The notes under the pieces: model-generated | Told to the model about the DNA's origin: nothing | The model's database searches: none | What the model saw: only the letters and a program-made list of their open reading frames with translations | Made by a program: the position numbers and the translations under genes | From: Candidatus Marivariicella framensis | GTDB lineage: Bacteria > Bacteroidota > Bacteroidia > Flavobacteriales > Flavobacteriaceae | Direction: 5' to 3' | Length of the DNA: 64,000 nucleotides | NCBI GenBank assembly: GCA_905182735.1 | Contig: CAJJCT010000019.1 | Span: 1 to 64,000, forward strand | Part shown: positions 25,228 to 35,433 of the stretch, in pieces | How the letters are laid out: each line of letters begins with the position of its first letter | How positions within the stretch are numbered: the first letter of the stretch is position 1

Positions 25228-27423
25228 ATGTTAGTAGATGAAGTTATAGAAAATAAAGAAATCGCTCGGCAGTATAAGGAGTTGTTAAGAATAAGCTATC
25301 AAAGACTTACAGCTAGCGATAAAAAGCTGATTCGCTTAGCTTTTGATACTTCAGTTGACGCTCATAAAAACCAAAGAAGGAAATCTGGTGAAGCTTATGT
25401 TTTTCATCCAATTGAAGTTGCTAAAATTGTAGCTGATGAAATTGGACTTGATGCAACTTCAATTGCAGCAGCATTATTACATGATGTTTTAGAGGATACA
25501 GATTATAATGTTGATCAAATTGAAAGTTTATTTGGGAAAACTGTCACTAAAATTGTAGTTGGACTAACAAAAATTTCTAATTTAAAAAAAGATAAATACG
25601 ATTCTCTTCAGGCTGAGAACTTTAGAAAAATGCTATTAACTCTTAATGATGATATAAGAGTTATTATTATAAAAATTGCAGATCGTCTGCATAACATGAA
25701 AACTCTTAATAGTTTGGTTAAAGATAAAAGAGAGAAAATTGCAGCAGAAACTCTTTTCATTTATGCACCCTTAGCCCACAGAATTGGTCTTTATAATATC
25801 AAATCTGAGCTTGAAGATCTAGGCCTTAAACATACTGATTTAAGAAAATATAATCAGATTAAAAATAAAATTGAAAAAAGCAGAACTAAACAAGATTTAT
25901 ATATAAAGAAATTTTCTTCATTGGTTCAAAAAACTTTAAACAAAGAAAATTTTAAATATTCTATAAACGGGAGGAGTAAATCTATATACTCAATATTCAA
26001 CAAAATGGAAAATCAATCAATTCCATTTGAATTGATATATGATAAATTTGCTATTAGGATAGTATATAGTGCTGAAAGAGTTGATGAAAAATTCATTGCT
26101 TGGAAAATATATTCTATTATAACTGATCATTTTGTTCCTAATCCTACTAGATTAAGAGATTGGATTACAGCACCAAAATCTACAGGGTATGAAGCTCTTC
26201 ATGTTACAGTAAGTGGACCTGAAAATCAATGGGTTGAAGTTCAAATTAGATCAGATAGAATGCATGAAATAGCAGAAAAAGGATATGCTGCTCATCATAA
26301 ATATAAAATTGAAAATAAAAATGATGTCGGAATAGAAGACTGGCTAGATCGTTTAAAGGAGTTGTTAAAGGAGAATAGCGTTAATGCTGTTGACTTTGTA
26401 GATGACTTCAAACTAAGCTTGTACTCTGAAGAAATATTTGTTTTTACCCCAAATGGTGACTTACTCTCAATTCCAAAAGGCTCAACTGCATTGGATTTTG
26501 CTTTTAGTATTCACACAGAAATTGGAATAAAAACTAGAGGTGTTAGAATAAATCAAAAACTTGTTCCATTAAGTAAAGTTCTGAAAAGTGGTGATCAAGT
26601 TGAAATTATAACTTCAGAAGCCACAAAACCAAATGCAAATTGGCTTGATTTTGTTGTTACCTCAAGAGCTAGATCAAAAATAAAGTCCTCGCTAAATGAG
26701 GAAAAAAAGAAAATTGAAGAGGATGGAAAAGAAATATTAAGAAGAAAATTAAAACATCTTAAAATCATCCTTACTGATAAGGTTATTACGTTAATGCTAA
26801 GATTTTTTAAAATTAATGCAAGTTCTGATCTTTATTATCAGGTAGGATCTGGAACTCTTGACAATAAAAAAATTAGACAATTTTCATCCGATTACAACAA
26901 TAAATTTATTAGTTTTTTTAAAAAAAGACTCAAATACAACTCCTCATATATAAGTAAGAATATTAAAATAAATGATTATGATAAATTAGTTTTTGGTAAA
27001 GATCAACAATCATTAAGTTATATGATTGCATCATGCTGTAATCCAATACCTGGTGATTCAGTTTTTGGATTTATTACAATTAATGAAGGAATTAAGGTTC
27101 ATAAAAAAAAATGTAGCAATGCTCTTTCAATGCAATCAAAATTTGCTTACCGAATAATTAATGCTAAGTGGATTAATTCATCCACAGATATTTTTACTGC
27201 TATTCTTAGAATTACAGGAATAGATAATATAGGCTTGGTTAATGAGTTAACTAGAGTGATTTCTAGTAACATGAATGTTGATATATTTAAACTTAATTTT
27301 GAAACTGAGGATGGCCTTTTTAAAGGGAATGTGGGTGTAAGAGTTCGAAACAAAACTATTTTAAATAAAATGGTAAAAAACTTACAGAAAATGAAAGGAA
27401 TTGAAAAGGTTACTCGAGAGTAA
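25228..27423 (+). CDS. Bifunctional (p)ppGpp synthetase/hydrolase, RelA/SpoT family
   Basis: The 731-residue protein has the full long-RSH layout. The hydrolase domain (about 30-190) has VFHPIEVAKIV and ALLHDVLEDT, so the HD metal site is intact. The synthetase domain (about 240-360) has GRSKSIYSIFNKM, YDKFAIRIVY and STGYEALHVTV. A TGS domain (about 405-465) reads EIFVFTPNGDLLSIPKGSTALDFA, and a zinc-finger/helical region with CCNPIPGD and an ACT domain follow. It controls the stringent response. The only RSH in the window, it is probably bifunctional. Confidence 0.95.
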   Translation: MLVDEVIENKEIARQYKELLRISYQRLTASDKKLIRLAFDTSVDAHKNQRRKSGEAYVFHPIEVAKIVADEIGLDATSIAAALLHDVLEDTDYNVDQIESLFGKTVTKIVVGLTKISNLKKDKYDSLQAENFRKMLLTLNDDIRVIIIKIADRLHNMKTLNSLVKDKREKIAAETLFIYAPLAHRIGLYNIKSELEDLGLKHTDLRKYNQIKNKIEKSRTKQDLYIKKFSSLVQKTLNKENFKYSINGRSKSIYSIFNKMENQSIPFELIYDKFAIRIVYSAERVDEKFIAWKIYSIITDHFVPNPTRLRDWITAPKSTGYEALHVTVSGPENQWVEVQIRSDRMHEIAEKGYAAHHKYKIENKNDVGIEDWLDRLKELLKENSVNAVDFVDDFKLSLYSEEIFVFTPNGDLLSIPKGSTALDFAFSIHTEIGIKTRGVRINQKLVPLSKVLKSGDQVEIITSEATKPNANWLDFVVTSRARSKIKSSLNEEKKKIEEDGKEILRRKLKHLKIILTDKVITLMLRFFKINASSDLYYQVGSGTLDNKKIRQFSSDYNNKFISFFKKRLKYNSSYISKNIKINDYDKLVFGKDQQSLSYMIASCCNPIPGDSVFGFITINEGIKVHKKKCSNALSMQSKFAYRIINAKWINSSTDIFTAILRITGIDNIGLVNELTRVISSNMNVDIFKLNFETEDGLFKGNVGVRVRNKTILNKMVKNLQKMKGIEKVTRE

Positions 27424-27436
27424 CTGAATAAAAGAT

Positions 27437-27444
27437 TATATTTG
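27437..27444 (+). promoter_or_regulatory. -7 promoter box for fur
   Basis: TATATTTG matches TAnnTTTG and ends 6 bases before the fur ATG, consistent with a leaderless or nearly leaderless mRNA. It lies just after the spoT/rel stop, so fur-purA may be transcribed independently of spoT. Confidence 0.5.
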
Positions 27445-27450
27445 TAAAAG

Positions 27451-27912
27451 ATGCAAGAAATAGAATCACAAAAAGAAGTAAAGTCACAACAAGACGTTGT
27501 CAAAGAAGTTTTTACAAACTTCTTGAACATAAAATATCACAGAAAAACACCAGAGCGTTTTGCTATTTTATTTGAAATCTATGCAAGTAAAGAACATTTT
27601 GATATAGAATCTTTATATATCAAAATGAAAAATAAAAACTATAGAGTCAGTAGAGCTACTCTATACAACACTATAGATCTTTTACTTGAATGTGGGTTAG
27701 TTAGAAAACATCAATTTGGAAATGCTCACGCTCAGTATGAAAAATCATATTTTGACAGACAACATGATCATGTAATTTTTACTGACACGGGAGATGTAAA
27801 AGAATTTTGTGATCCCAGAATTCATCAAATTAAACAAACAATTGAAGAAGTTTTTGATATTAATATTCATAATCATTCATTGTATTTTTACGGCACAAAA
27901 AAAAACGTTTAA
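27451..27912 (+). CDS. Fur-family transcriptional regulator
   Basis: A 153-residue metal-dependent repressor. The winged helix (about residues 12-90) has [50 protein letters not shown], and the dimerisation domain has the metal-ligand motif QHDHVIF followed by EFCDPRI. There is no C-terminal CxxC structural zinc pair. It may sense iron, zinc or peroxide, and sequence alone does not decide. It is 14 bases upstream of purA and has its own -7 box. Confidence 0.93.
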   Translation: MQEIESQKEVKSQQDVVKEVFTNFLNIKYHRKTPERFAILFEIYASKEHFDIESLYIKMKNKNYRVSRATLYNTIDLLLECGLVRKHQFGNAHAQYEKSYFDRQHDHVIFTDTGDVKEFCDPRIHQIKQTIEEVFDINIHNHSLYFYGTKKNV

Positions 27913-27926
27913 GAATTTATTAAAAT

Positions 27927-29204
27927 ATGGCTGTTGATTTGTTACTCGGACTCCAATGGGGGGACGAAGGAAAAGGGAAAATTGTTGATGTATTAACAAA
28001 ATCTTATGATATAATCGCTCGCTTTCAAGGAGGTCCAAATGCAGGACATACTCTGGAGTTTGATGGAATTAAACATGTACTTCATACAATTCCATCTGGA
28101 ATTTTTCATCCATCAGCAATAAATCTTATTGGAAATGGCGTTGTGATAGATCCAGTAATATTTAGAAAGGAAATTAAAGGTTTAATGCCATACAATATTG
28201 ATTTCAACACAAAACTTTTGATTTCAAAAAAGGCTCATATTATTTTGCCAACTCATAGATTACTAGATGCTGCTTCTGAGGCTTCTAAGGGTAAAGCTAA
28301 GATTGGGTCAACTCTAAAGGGAATAGGTCCAACTTATATGGATAAAACTGGAAGAAATGGAATCAGAATAGGTGATATTCTTCTTACTGATTGGAAAAAT
28401 AAATACCATTTACTTTCAAAAAAACATTTAAAAATGTTAGACTATTTTAATAGTGAAATTGAATTTGATCTAAAGTCAATGGAAAAAGAGTTTTTTGAAT
28501 CATTAGAAGTTATCAAATCTTGTCAAATAGTTGATAGCGAAGAATATATTAGCAAGGCTCAAAAAGCAGGTAAAAAAATATTAGCCGAAGGTGCTCAGGG
28601 ATCACTACTTGATATAGATTTTGGAACATACCCGTATGTTACATCTTCAAATACTACTGCAGCAGGCGCGTGTACAGGGCTTGGTATAGCGCCTAATAAA
28701 ATAAAAAATGTTTTTGGTATTTTTAAAGCTTACACAACTAGAGTGGGAAGAGGTCCATTTCCTACAGAATTATTTGATGAAAGTGGAAAAACTATGGCAA
28801 AGGTTGGAAATGAGTTTGGTTCTACTACAGGAAGGTCAAGAAGATGTGGTTGGATTGATTTAGTTGCTCTTAAATATTCTATTGAAATAAATGGAGTAAC
28901 TCAATTAATGATGATGAAAGGAGATGTGTTATCTGGATTTAAGAATATCAAAGCATGTTCTTCATATGAAATGGAAAATGGAGAAACAACATTGTTTTTC
29001 CCATATGATTCAGGAGCTAAGGGACTAAAACCAGTATATAAAGAATTAAAAGGCTGGTCTGAAGATTTAACAAAAATTACAGATGAAAAATATTTTCCTG
29101 AAACATTTAAAGAATATATAAAATTCTTAGAAAAAGAATTAGAAACTCCAATTAAAATAGTGTCTGTAGGACCAGATCGTAAACAAACTATTTTTATAAA
29201 TTGA
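27927..29204 (+). CDS. purA: Adenylosuccinate synthetase
   Basis: PurA makes adenylosuccinate from IMP, aspartate and GTP in AMP synthesis. The 425-residue protein has the N-terminal GLQWGDEGKGKIVD P-loop-like motif, GGPNAGHT, GIGPTYMDK, GAQGSLLDIDFGTYPYVTSSN, TRVGRGPFPTEL, and the C-terminal GPDRKQT. Length is normal for the family. It follows fur closely and precedes the OstA-like gene by 17 bases. Confidence 0.97.
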   Translation: MAVDLLLGLQWGDEGKGKIVDVLTKSYDIIARFQGGPNAGHTLEFDGIKHVLHTIPSGIFHPSAINLIGNGVVIDPVIFRKEIKGLMPYNIDFNTKLLISKKAHIILPTHRLLDAASEASKGKAKIGSTLKGIGPTYMDKTGRNGIRIGDILLTDWKNKYHLLSKKHLKMLDYFNSEIEFDLKSMEKEFFESLEVIKSCQIVDSEEYISKAQKAGKKILAEGAQGSLLDIDFGTYPYVTSSNTTAAGACTGLGIAPNKIKNVFGIFKAYTTRVGRGPFPTELFDESGKTMAKVGNEFGSTTGRSRRCGWIDLVALKYSIEINGVTQLMMMKGDVLSGFKNIKACSSYEMENGETTLFFPYDSGAKGLKPVYKELKGWSEDLTKITDEKYFPETFKEYIKFLEKELETPIKIVSVGPDRKQTIFIN

Positions 29205-29221
29205 TTTATTAAAACTAGCTT

Positions 29222-30883
29222 TTGTATCGAGCACTTATTTTTATTTTTATTAACATCATAGGATGTCTTATGATTGTCGGCCAAGATTCTAAGGTGATAG
29301 AAATTAGAAAAGCTGGAAGTTCGAATCAAAATGAATTACTATACCCTGGCGCTAATATACTATTAAAGGATATGAATACTCGTGTCAACCTCTATCATGA
29401 AGGAGCGTTAATAATTTCTGACAAAGCATTTTTTTATAACAAATCTAATTTTTTTAGAGCTGAAGGTAATATTGTATTTACTCAAGGTGATAGTTTAACG
29501 ATGACATGTTCTTACCTCGAGTATGATGGAAGTTTGAAAAAAGCAAAGGCATGGGGTGCTGTTTTTTTAAAAAAACCTGATATGTCCCTAGAAACTGATA
29601 CACTTTATTTAGACAGGAAAAAGCAGATTGGATATTATAATACTTTTGGCAAAGTAATTGATAGCTCAACAGTTCTTACAAGCAATAAAGGCTCTTTATT
29701 TATGAATGAAAATAAATATAGATTCACCTCTAGTGTGAAAATTGACTCTCCCAAATACTCTGTTAAATCTGAGAGGCTAGATTATTTCACTGATATAGAC
29801 AACGCTTATCTTTACGGTCCAACCGATATAGTTGGTGAGGATTATTCAATATATTGTGAAAGAGGTTTTTACGATTTAAAAAAAGAGAAAGGAAATTTTC
29901 AAAAAAATGGAAAAATAATTTATGATGGAAAAATAATTTCGGGAGACAGCTTGTATTTTGAAAAAAGTAAAGAATACGCGTCTGCAACAAATCGAGTAAG
30001 AATAAAAGACACCATGAACAACTCCATTATTTATGGTCATTACGGAGAGGTTTTTAAAGCCAAGGATTCTGCAATTATAACGAAAAGAGCTGTTGCTCTT
30101 AATATTATTGAAAATGATTCTCTATTTATTCACGCTGATACTTTAATAGCCACAGGCCCTCAAGATAATAGAGTTTTAAGGGGGTTCTATGATGTTCGAT
30201 TTTTTAAGTCTGATGTCAAAGGGAGATCAGATTCCCTTTTTTTAAATCAACAAACTGGGGATATTGAGCTTATCAATAAACCTTTAACAAATAAAGAACT
30301 TCAATTGTTCACTGAAGAAGATAAAAATAAACGTAATCCAATATTGTGGTTTGGCGATAGTCAAATGACTGGTAATCAAATTTTTCTTTTATCAAATTTA
30401 AAAACAAAGAAACTTGACTCACTTAAAATAATAGGAGAGGCATTTATTATTGAAAAAGATAGTATTGGCAAAGATGGATTTAATCAAATCAAAGGAGGTT
30501 TATTAAATGGGGATTTTATTGATGGTCAGTTAAATAATATAGAAGTTATAAAAAACACACAGGTAATTTATTATTTATATTCAGATGAAGATAATGAGTT
30601 AATCGGTATTAATAAGACTATTTGTAGTTCACTTGACATGATAATGATAAATAACGAAATTTCAGATATCACCTTTCATATCAATCCAAATGGTGAAGTG
30701 TTCCCAGATAAAGAAATTGATGAAAATGAAAGAAAACTTAAAGGTTTTGTGTGGAGAAATGATGAAAAACCTAAAAATGAAAATGATCTATTTAGTGAAA
30801 AAGATAAAAACTTAATTCTTCCAAAAATAAATGGTATTGAAATTCCAAAATCTTTTTTTTATGAATTGGATTTTAATCGATGA
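29222..30883 (+). CDS. OstA/LptA-like outer-envelope protein
   Basis: A 553-residue exported protein of the OstA-like type found in Bacteroidota. Repeated beta-strand units with SDKAFFYNKSNFFRAEGNI, YLEYDGSLKKAKAWG and SERLDYFTDIDNAYLYG give the beta-jellyroll pattern of LptA/LptD N-terminal domains, which carry lipopolysaccharide. The start is TTG at 29222; starting at the internal ATG would remove the hydrophobic signal (ALIFIFINIIGCLMIV). A role in lipopolysaccharide transport is inferred. It overlaps the aminotransferase start by 4 bases. Confidence 0.85.
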   Translation: MYRALIFIFINIIGCLMIVGQDSKVIEIRKAGSSNQNELLYPGANILLKDMNTRVNLYHEGALIISDKAFFYNKSNFFRAEGNIVFTQGDSLTMTCSYLEYDGSLKKAKAWGAVFLKKPDMSLETDTLYLDRKKQIGYYNTFGKVIDSSTVLTSNKGSLFMNENKYRFTSSVKIDSPKYSVKSERLDYFTDIDNAYLYGPTDIVGEDYSIYCERGFYDLKKEKGNFQKNGKIIYDGKIISGDSLYFEKSKEYASATNRVRIKDTMNNSIIYGHYGEVFKAKDSAIITKRAVALNIIENDSLFIHADTLIATGPQDNRVLRGFYDVRFFKSDVKGRSDSLFLNQQTGDIELINKPLTNKELQLFTEEDKNKRNPILWFGDSQMTGNQIFLLSNLKTKKLDSLKIIGEAFIIEKDSIGKDGFNQIKGGLLNGDFIDGQLNNIEVIKNTQVIYYLYSDEDNELIGINKTICSSLDMIMINNEISDITFHINPNGEVFPDKEIDENERKLKGFVWRNDEKPKNENDLFSEKDKNLILPKINGIEIPKSFFYELDFNR

Positions 30884-32064
30884 AAAATAAGTTTTTAAAA
30901 TATCAAGCAAAAACAACACCTGACCCAATAGGCTTAGAAATAAAAAAAGCAAAAGGCTCATATATTTGGGATAAATCAAATAAAAAATATCTTGATTTTA
31001 TTGCTGGGATTTCTTCAAATCCTCTAGGCCATAGGCACCCTTCAGTTATAAAAGAAATAAAAAAACAGTTAAAAAAATACATGCATGTTATGGTTTATGG
31101 AGAATACATTCAAAAACCTGCTGTTGAGCTATGTGAAAATATTGTAAATAAACTTCCAAACAAATTAGATGTCATATATTTAACAAATTCAGGCACTGAA
31201 GCAATTGAGGGGGCTTTAAAAGTTGCGAAAAAGGCAACGGGGAGGAAAGAGTTTATTGCTGCAGAAAATTCATATCATGGAAGTACTCATGGAGCCCTGA
31301 GCTTATTAGGTGTTAAAAAACAAAAAATAGGGTATGAACCTTTACTTCCTGGAGTAAATTTTATTCGTTTTAATAACATTGACGATATAAATCTAATTAC
31401 TACAAAAACTGCAGCTGTTGTTTTGGAAACTATTCAAGGAGGTGCTGGATTTATTTTACCAACAAACAACTATTTAAAATTAGTTAAACAAAAATGTGAG
31501 GATACTGGAGCTCTCCTTATATTAGATGAAATACAGCCTGGTTTTGGAAGAACAGGTAAGCTTTTTAGTTTTGAACATTTTAATTTAGTACCCGATATAC
31601 TTGTAATGGGCAAAGGAATGGGTGGCGGACTACCTATAGGGGCTTTCTGCTCATCTAAAAAAATAATGAAATTACTTGAAAGTAAACCAAAACTAGGTCA
31701 TATTACAACATTTGGAGGTAACCCAGTAGTTGCAGCTTCAGCACTAGCAACAATAGAAACTATTTACAAAGAAAATTTAATAGATAGTGTTGATGCAAAA
31801 GAAAAATTATTTAGAAAAAGATTAAAACATCCTTTGATAAAAAGAATCAATGGAAAAGGATTAATGCTTGCTATAATATTTGATAAAAAATCAACAGCTA
31901 ATACTCTTGTCTTAAATTCCATGGATAGGGGACTAATATTGTTTTGGCTTTTATGGGAAAAAAAAGCTGTTAGAGTTTCTCCACCTTTAAATATTAGTGT
32001 GAAAGAAATTAATAAAGGCTGTGATATCATTATTAGTATTTTAAACAAAATCATCAACCCTTAA
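30880..32064 (+). CDS. Class III PLP-dependent aminotransferase
   Basis: A 394-residue fold-type I aminotransferase of the acetylornithine/ornithine/GABA group. Motifs: TNSGTEAIEGALKVA (102-116), the PLP-ring Asp216 in LILDEIQPGFGRTG, the PLP Lys245 in MGKGMGGGLPIG, and TTFGGNPV. Substrate specificity cannot be assigned. It overlaps the OstA-like gene by 4 bases, a pairing common in Flavobacteria but without an obvious functional link. Confidence 0.9.
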   Translation: MKNKFLKYQAKTTPDPIGLEIKKAKGSYIWDKSNKKYLDFIAGISSNPLGHRHPSVIKEIKKQLKKYMHVMVYGEYIQKPAVELCENIVNKLPNKLDVIYLTNSGTEAIEGALKVAKKATGRKEFIAAENSYHGSTHGALSLLGVKKQKIGYEPLLPGVNFIRFNNIDDINLITTKTAAVVLETIQGGAGFILPTNNYLKLVKQKCEDTGALLILDEIQPGFGRTGKLFSFEHFNLVPDILVMGKGMGGGLPIGAFCSSKKIMKLLESKPKLGHITTFGGNPVVAASALATIETIYKENLIDSVDAKEKLFRKRLKHPLIKRINGKGLMLAIIFDKKSTANTLVLNSMDRGLILFWLLWEKKAVRVSPPLNISVKEINKGCDIIISILNKIINP

Positions 32065-32148
32065 TGTTAACTATTTTGTTAAAAACAATATTTTAATGGA
32101 TATTAAACATTCATTTAGGTTATCTAACTTGGAATAAGATATAATAAT

Positions 32149-33510
32149 ATGTTAAACTTCAATCATGATGATTTTATTGCTCCAATATCGAAGTTTGAAG
32201 CAATGCTTAAAACCAATGAGGTTTTATTTTTTGACGCTCAGGAATTCGAGAGTATCGTTCAATACTATATAGACTACGGAAAACTGAATCTTGCAGGAAG
32301 GGCACTAGAAATAGGAATGAATCAACACCCAGGAAATGGAGAGCTACTTTTACTAAAAAGTGAAATATTAATTTTCGAAGGAAATTTTAAAAAATCTTTG
32401 GAAATAATAGAAATAGCTGAACAGTTAATACCTCAACATGAAGAAATCTTTTTACAAAAAGCAACAATTGCATCAAAATCAAAACAACATTCTGAAGCTA
32501 TAAAATTCCTTAACAAAGCACTTGATTTATGCGAAGATCCTTTAGAGATATGGAGTCTAATAGGTATGGAGTTTATAATTTTAGAGGATTTTAATTCTGC
32601 GAAATACTATTTTAAATTATGTTTAGAAGAAGACCCATTAGATTATCAATCATTATATAATCTGCTTCACACATTTGATCAACTGGACGATTCATCTGGA
32701 GCTATAGAAACTTTAAATTTAATCCTAGAAAAAGATCCCTACTGTGAAGTTGCATGGCACCAACTTGGTAAAATTTATTGTAATCTACAAAAATACACAG
32801 AAGCAATTTCAGCATTTGAATTCGCTATTATTAGTGATGATAAATTCACTGGGGCTTATATTGAAATTGGTAGAATATTAGAGAAAACTGGTAAATTAAA
32901 TATGGCGATAGAAAATTATCATATTGCATTACAAATAAATGATCCAAGCGCATTTGTTTTTCATAGAATTGCCAGTTGCTATAAGGCTTTAGGTAGTAAT
33001 GATTTGTCTATTCAATTTTATAAAAAAGCTGTAAACACTGAGCCAACATTTGAAAATGGGTGGATTGCTATTATTGATTTTTATTATCTAAATAATGATT
33101 TTACTAATGCTCTTGTGTTTGCTAAAAAGGCCTTAGAGTCTAATGGTGACAACTCTATTATAACATATAAATTAGGTCAAACTTTTTTTAAACTAGAACA
33201 GTTTTCGGATGCAGCTTTTTATTATGAAAGTGCTATTCAACTAGGAGATTGTAATAAAGAAATATGGAATAATCTTCTTGACTGTCTTATTAAACTATAC
33301 AGATTTAATCAAGCTAAAAATAAAATAAATAAAGCTTTAGAAATTTATCCTAATTCTCCAGAAATTGTTTTTAGGTTAGCAATAGTTGAAATTAAAACAG
33401 GTAATATTGAATTGGCAAAAAAACATCTTAACTCTATTAATAGGTCATCTATAAATGAATTGTTTAAAAATGATTTATATAATAATTTAAGAAACATGAT
33501 TAAAAAATAG
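32149..33510 (+). CDS. TPR-repeat protein, cytoplasmic
   Basis: A 453-residue protein with no signal peptide or membrane helix. After a short N-terminal segment (FNHDDFIAPISKFEAML) it consists almost entirely of 34-residue tetratricopeptide repeats, about ten, for example EVAWHQLGKIYCNLQKYTEAISAFEFA. It is probably a protein-protein scaffold. No partner is evident from neighbours. It stands alone between the aminotransferase and the DUF368 genes. Confidence 0.85.
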   Translation: MLNFNHDDFIAPISKFEAMLKTNEVLFFDAQEFESIVQYYIDYGKLNLAGRALEIGMNQHPGNGELLLLKSEILIFEGNFKKSLEIIEIAEQLIPQHEEIFLQKATIASKSKQHSEAIKFLNKALDLCEDPLEIWSLIGMEFIILEDFNSAKYYFKLCLEEDPLDYQSLYNLLHTFDQLDDSSGAIETLNLILEKDPYCEVAWHQLGKIYCNLQKYTEAISAFEFAIISDDKFTGAYIEIGRILEKTGKLNMAIENYHIALQINDPSAFVFHRIASCYKALGSNDLSIQFYKKAVNTEPTFENGWIAIIDFYYLNNDFTNALVFAKKALESNGDNSIITYKLGQTFFKLEQFSDAAFYYESAIQLGDCNKEIWNNLLDCLIKLYRFNQAKNKINKALEIYPNSPEIVFRLAIVEIKTGNIELAKKHLNSINRSSINELFKNDLYNNLRNMIKK

Positions 33511-33563
33511 AGTTGCTTTTTTATCAGTTTTAGTGTTCTTGAACCATTTAAATAGATCTATAC

Positions 33564-34496
33564 ATGAAATCACTTTCTATTATTCTTAAAGGAGTTTTTA
33601 TGGGAATAGCTGATCTAGTTCCTGGAGTCTCAGGAGGAACAATGGCTTTGATATTTGGGATTTATGATGATTTCATTTTTAGTTTATCAAAAATTTCAAT
33701 ATCATCATTAAGACTATTAAAAGATAATGGAATAAAAGCTTTTTGGATAGAAATCAATGGGAGTTTTCTTTTAAAATTATTTTCAGGAATTTTTATAGGG
33801 GTTTCTTTATTTACTTATCTAATAGATTGGCTTATTAACAACCATCCAATTCCTTTATGGGCTTTTTTTATAGGGGTTTTATTATCAAGCATAATTTTCA
33901 TCTATAAAAATATTAAAAATCCAAAAACCAACTTATTGTTATATTTTCTTTTTGGAATATTAATTTCGTATTCAATTTCTCAAATAAATACAACTTCTGA
34001 AATTGAATCATTCAGTGGTTTATATTTATTTTTTTCGTCACTATTTGCAATAAGTGCTATGATTCTTCCAGGTATTTCAGGCGCATATATATTGATTCTA
34101 TTTGGCACCTACACAGAAGTGATTTCAACAATAAAGGGTCTTTTAAATATTTTTATTAAACAAGATTACACCAATCTATATATTGTGACATACAAGGCTA
34201 GTATTATTGCGTTTGGAATAATTTGTGGAATATTAATCTTTTCTAAAATTTTTAAATGGCTTCTTGTCAAATATTATGATGCAGTACTAGTATTTATGAT
34301 TGGATTAATGCTTGGTGGAATAAGTAAAATATGGCCATGGCAAGAAAATGGTGAAAGTATTCTTCCGTTTAATTATTCTGGAGAAAATTTCATCTTACTG
34401 GCTTTAATCTTTTTTATTTTGGGAATACTATTCATCTTTGGTGTTCAGCTTCTAGAAAAACAAAAACACAATGATGAAAAAGAGAACCACCAGTGA
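33564..34496 (+). CDS. DUF368 / PopT-like polyprenyl-phosphate transporter, copy 1
   Basis: A 310-residue integral membrane protein with about eight helices and the DUF368 repeat signature twice: DLVPGVSGGTMALIFGIY near residue 18 and LPGISGAYILILFGTY near residue 170. Members of this family have been shown in other bacteria to return undecaprenyl phosphate to the inner leaflet, so recycling of the lipid carrier for peptidoglycan and surface glycans is the likely role. The last 26 bases overlap the second DUF368 gene in another frame. Confidence 0.9.
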   Translation: MKSLSIILKGVFMGIADLVPGVSGGTMALIFGIYDDFIFSLSKISISSLRLLKDNGIKAFWIEINGSFLLKLFSGIFIGVSLFTYLIDWLINNHPIPLWAFFIGVLLSSIIFIYKNIKNPKTNLLLYFLFGILISYSISQINTTSEIESFSGLYLFFSSLFAISAMILPGISGAYILILFGTYTEVISTIKGLLNIFIKQDYTNLYIVTYKASIIAFGIICGILIFSKIFKWLLVKYYDAVLVFMIGLMLGGISKIWPWQENGESILPFNYSGENFILLALIFFILGILFIFGVQLLEKQKHNDEKENHQ

Positions 34497-35433
34497 TAAA
34501 CTTTTATTATTAGTCAAAGGTTTTGCCATGGGAGCTGTAAACAAAGTTCCAGGTGTTTCAGGTGGAATAGTTGCTTTAGTTTCAGGTTTCTATATCGAGC
34601 TAATATATTCACTCCAAAAAATCAATTTAACATCTATAAGGCTTCTTTTTTCTGGACGCTGGAAGAGCTTCTATAATTATATAAATGCTGAGTTTTTAGT
34701 TTTTCTTTTTGGAGGAAGTATTATAAGTTTTTTTAGTATGTCTTTGATTTTAGAATTTCTAATACTGAATTATTCTAGTTATTTATGGTCAAGTTTTTTT
34801 GGAATGGTATTGGCTTCAATATTTTTTATTTTTCCTTTAGTAAAAAAATGGAAGCTAAATACTTATACGTTTTATTTTGTTGGAATGTTAACTGGTTTAT
34901 GTATTAGCTTGTCTGAACCTATAAGCGGTAATGATAATTTATATTTTGTATTTTTCTGTGGATTAATTAGTGTGTCTGGGATGACCCTGCCTGGAATATC
35001 TGGTTCTTTTTTATTATTGCTTTTAGGGAATTATGAACTTTTATTAGTTGATTCAGTTAATGCATTTTTTTATACAATTAAAGAGACAGTTGGTGGCGAT
35101 CTATCTTTTTTAAACGACAAGTCAAGAATTCGATTAATTAAAACGATGGTAGTCTTTATTTTAGGATCAATTACAGGATTAGTTTTTTTTGTAAATATTT
35201 TAAGTTTTGTTTTAAAAAAATTTTATTCAATAACGCTATCCCTAATAATTGGATTTGTTTCTGGATCTATTATAAGTTTATGGCCATGGAGATCTTTATC
35301 AGAAAACAATAAAATAACATATTATTTTCCCAGTGAAATTAATAAAGAGACCTCTTTAATGCTTATATGTATTATTTTAGGAGTTGGGTTTATATATATT
35401 TTAGAAAAATATGGGAAACAATTTAAAACATAA
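34471..35433 (+). CDS. DUF368 / PopT-like polyprenyl-phosphate transporter, copy 2
   Basis: A 320-residue paralogue of the preceding gene with the same two inverted signatures: NKVPGVSGGIVALVSGFY near residue 24 and LPGISGSFLLLLLGNY near residue 170, plus an SIISLWPWR motif near residue 270 matching KIWPWQ in copy 1. The pair may form a heterodimer or serve different conditions. It overlaps copy 1 by 26 bases and aroE by 23 bases, so the three genes are almost certainly one transcript. Confidence 0.9.
   Translation: MMKKRTTSDKLLLLVKGFAMGAVNKVPGVSGGIVALVSGFYIELIYSLQKINLTSIRLLFSGRWKSFYNYINAEFLVFLFGGSIISFFSMSLILEFLILNYSSYLWSSFFGMVLASIFFIFPLVKKWKLNTYTFYFVGMLTGLCISLSEPISGNDNLYFVFFCGLISVSGMTLPGISGSFLLLLLGNYELLLVDSVNAFFYTIKETVGGDLSFLNDKSRIRLIKTMVVFILGSITGLVFFVNILSFVLKKFYSITLSLIIGFVSGSIISLWPWRSLSENNKITYYFPSEINKETSLMLICIILGVGFIYILEKYGKQFKT

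Noticed and set aside
25228..27423. A toxin-antitoxin or defence system around spoT and fur
   Set aside because: The genes are full-length housekeeping types and no small partner genes are present.
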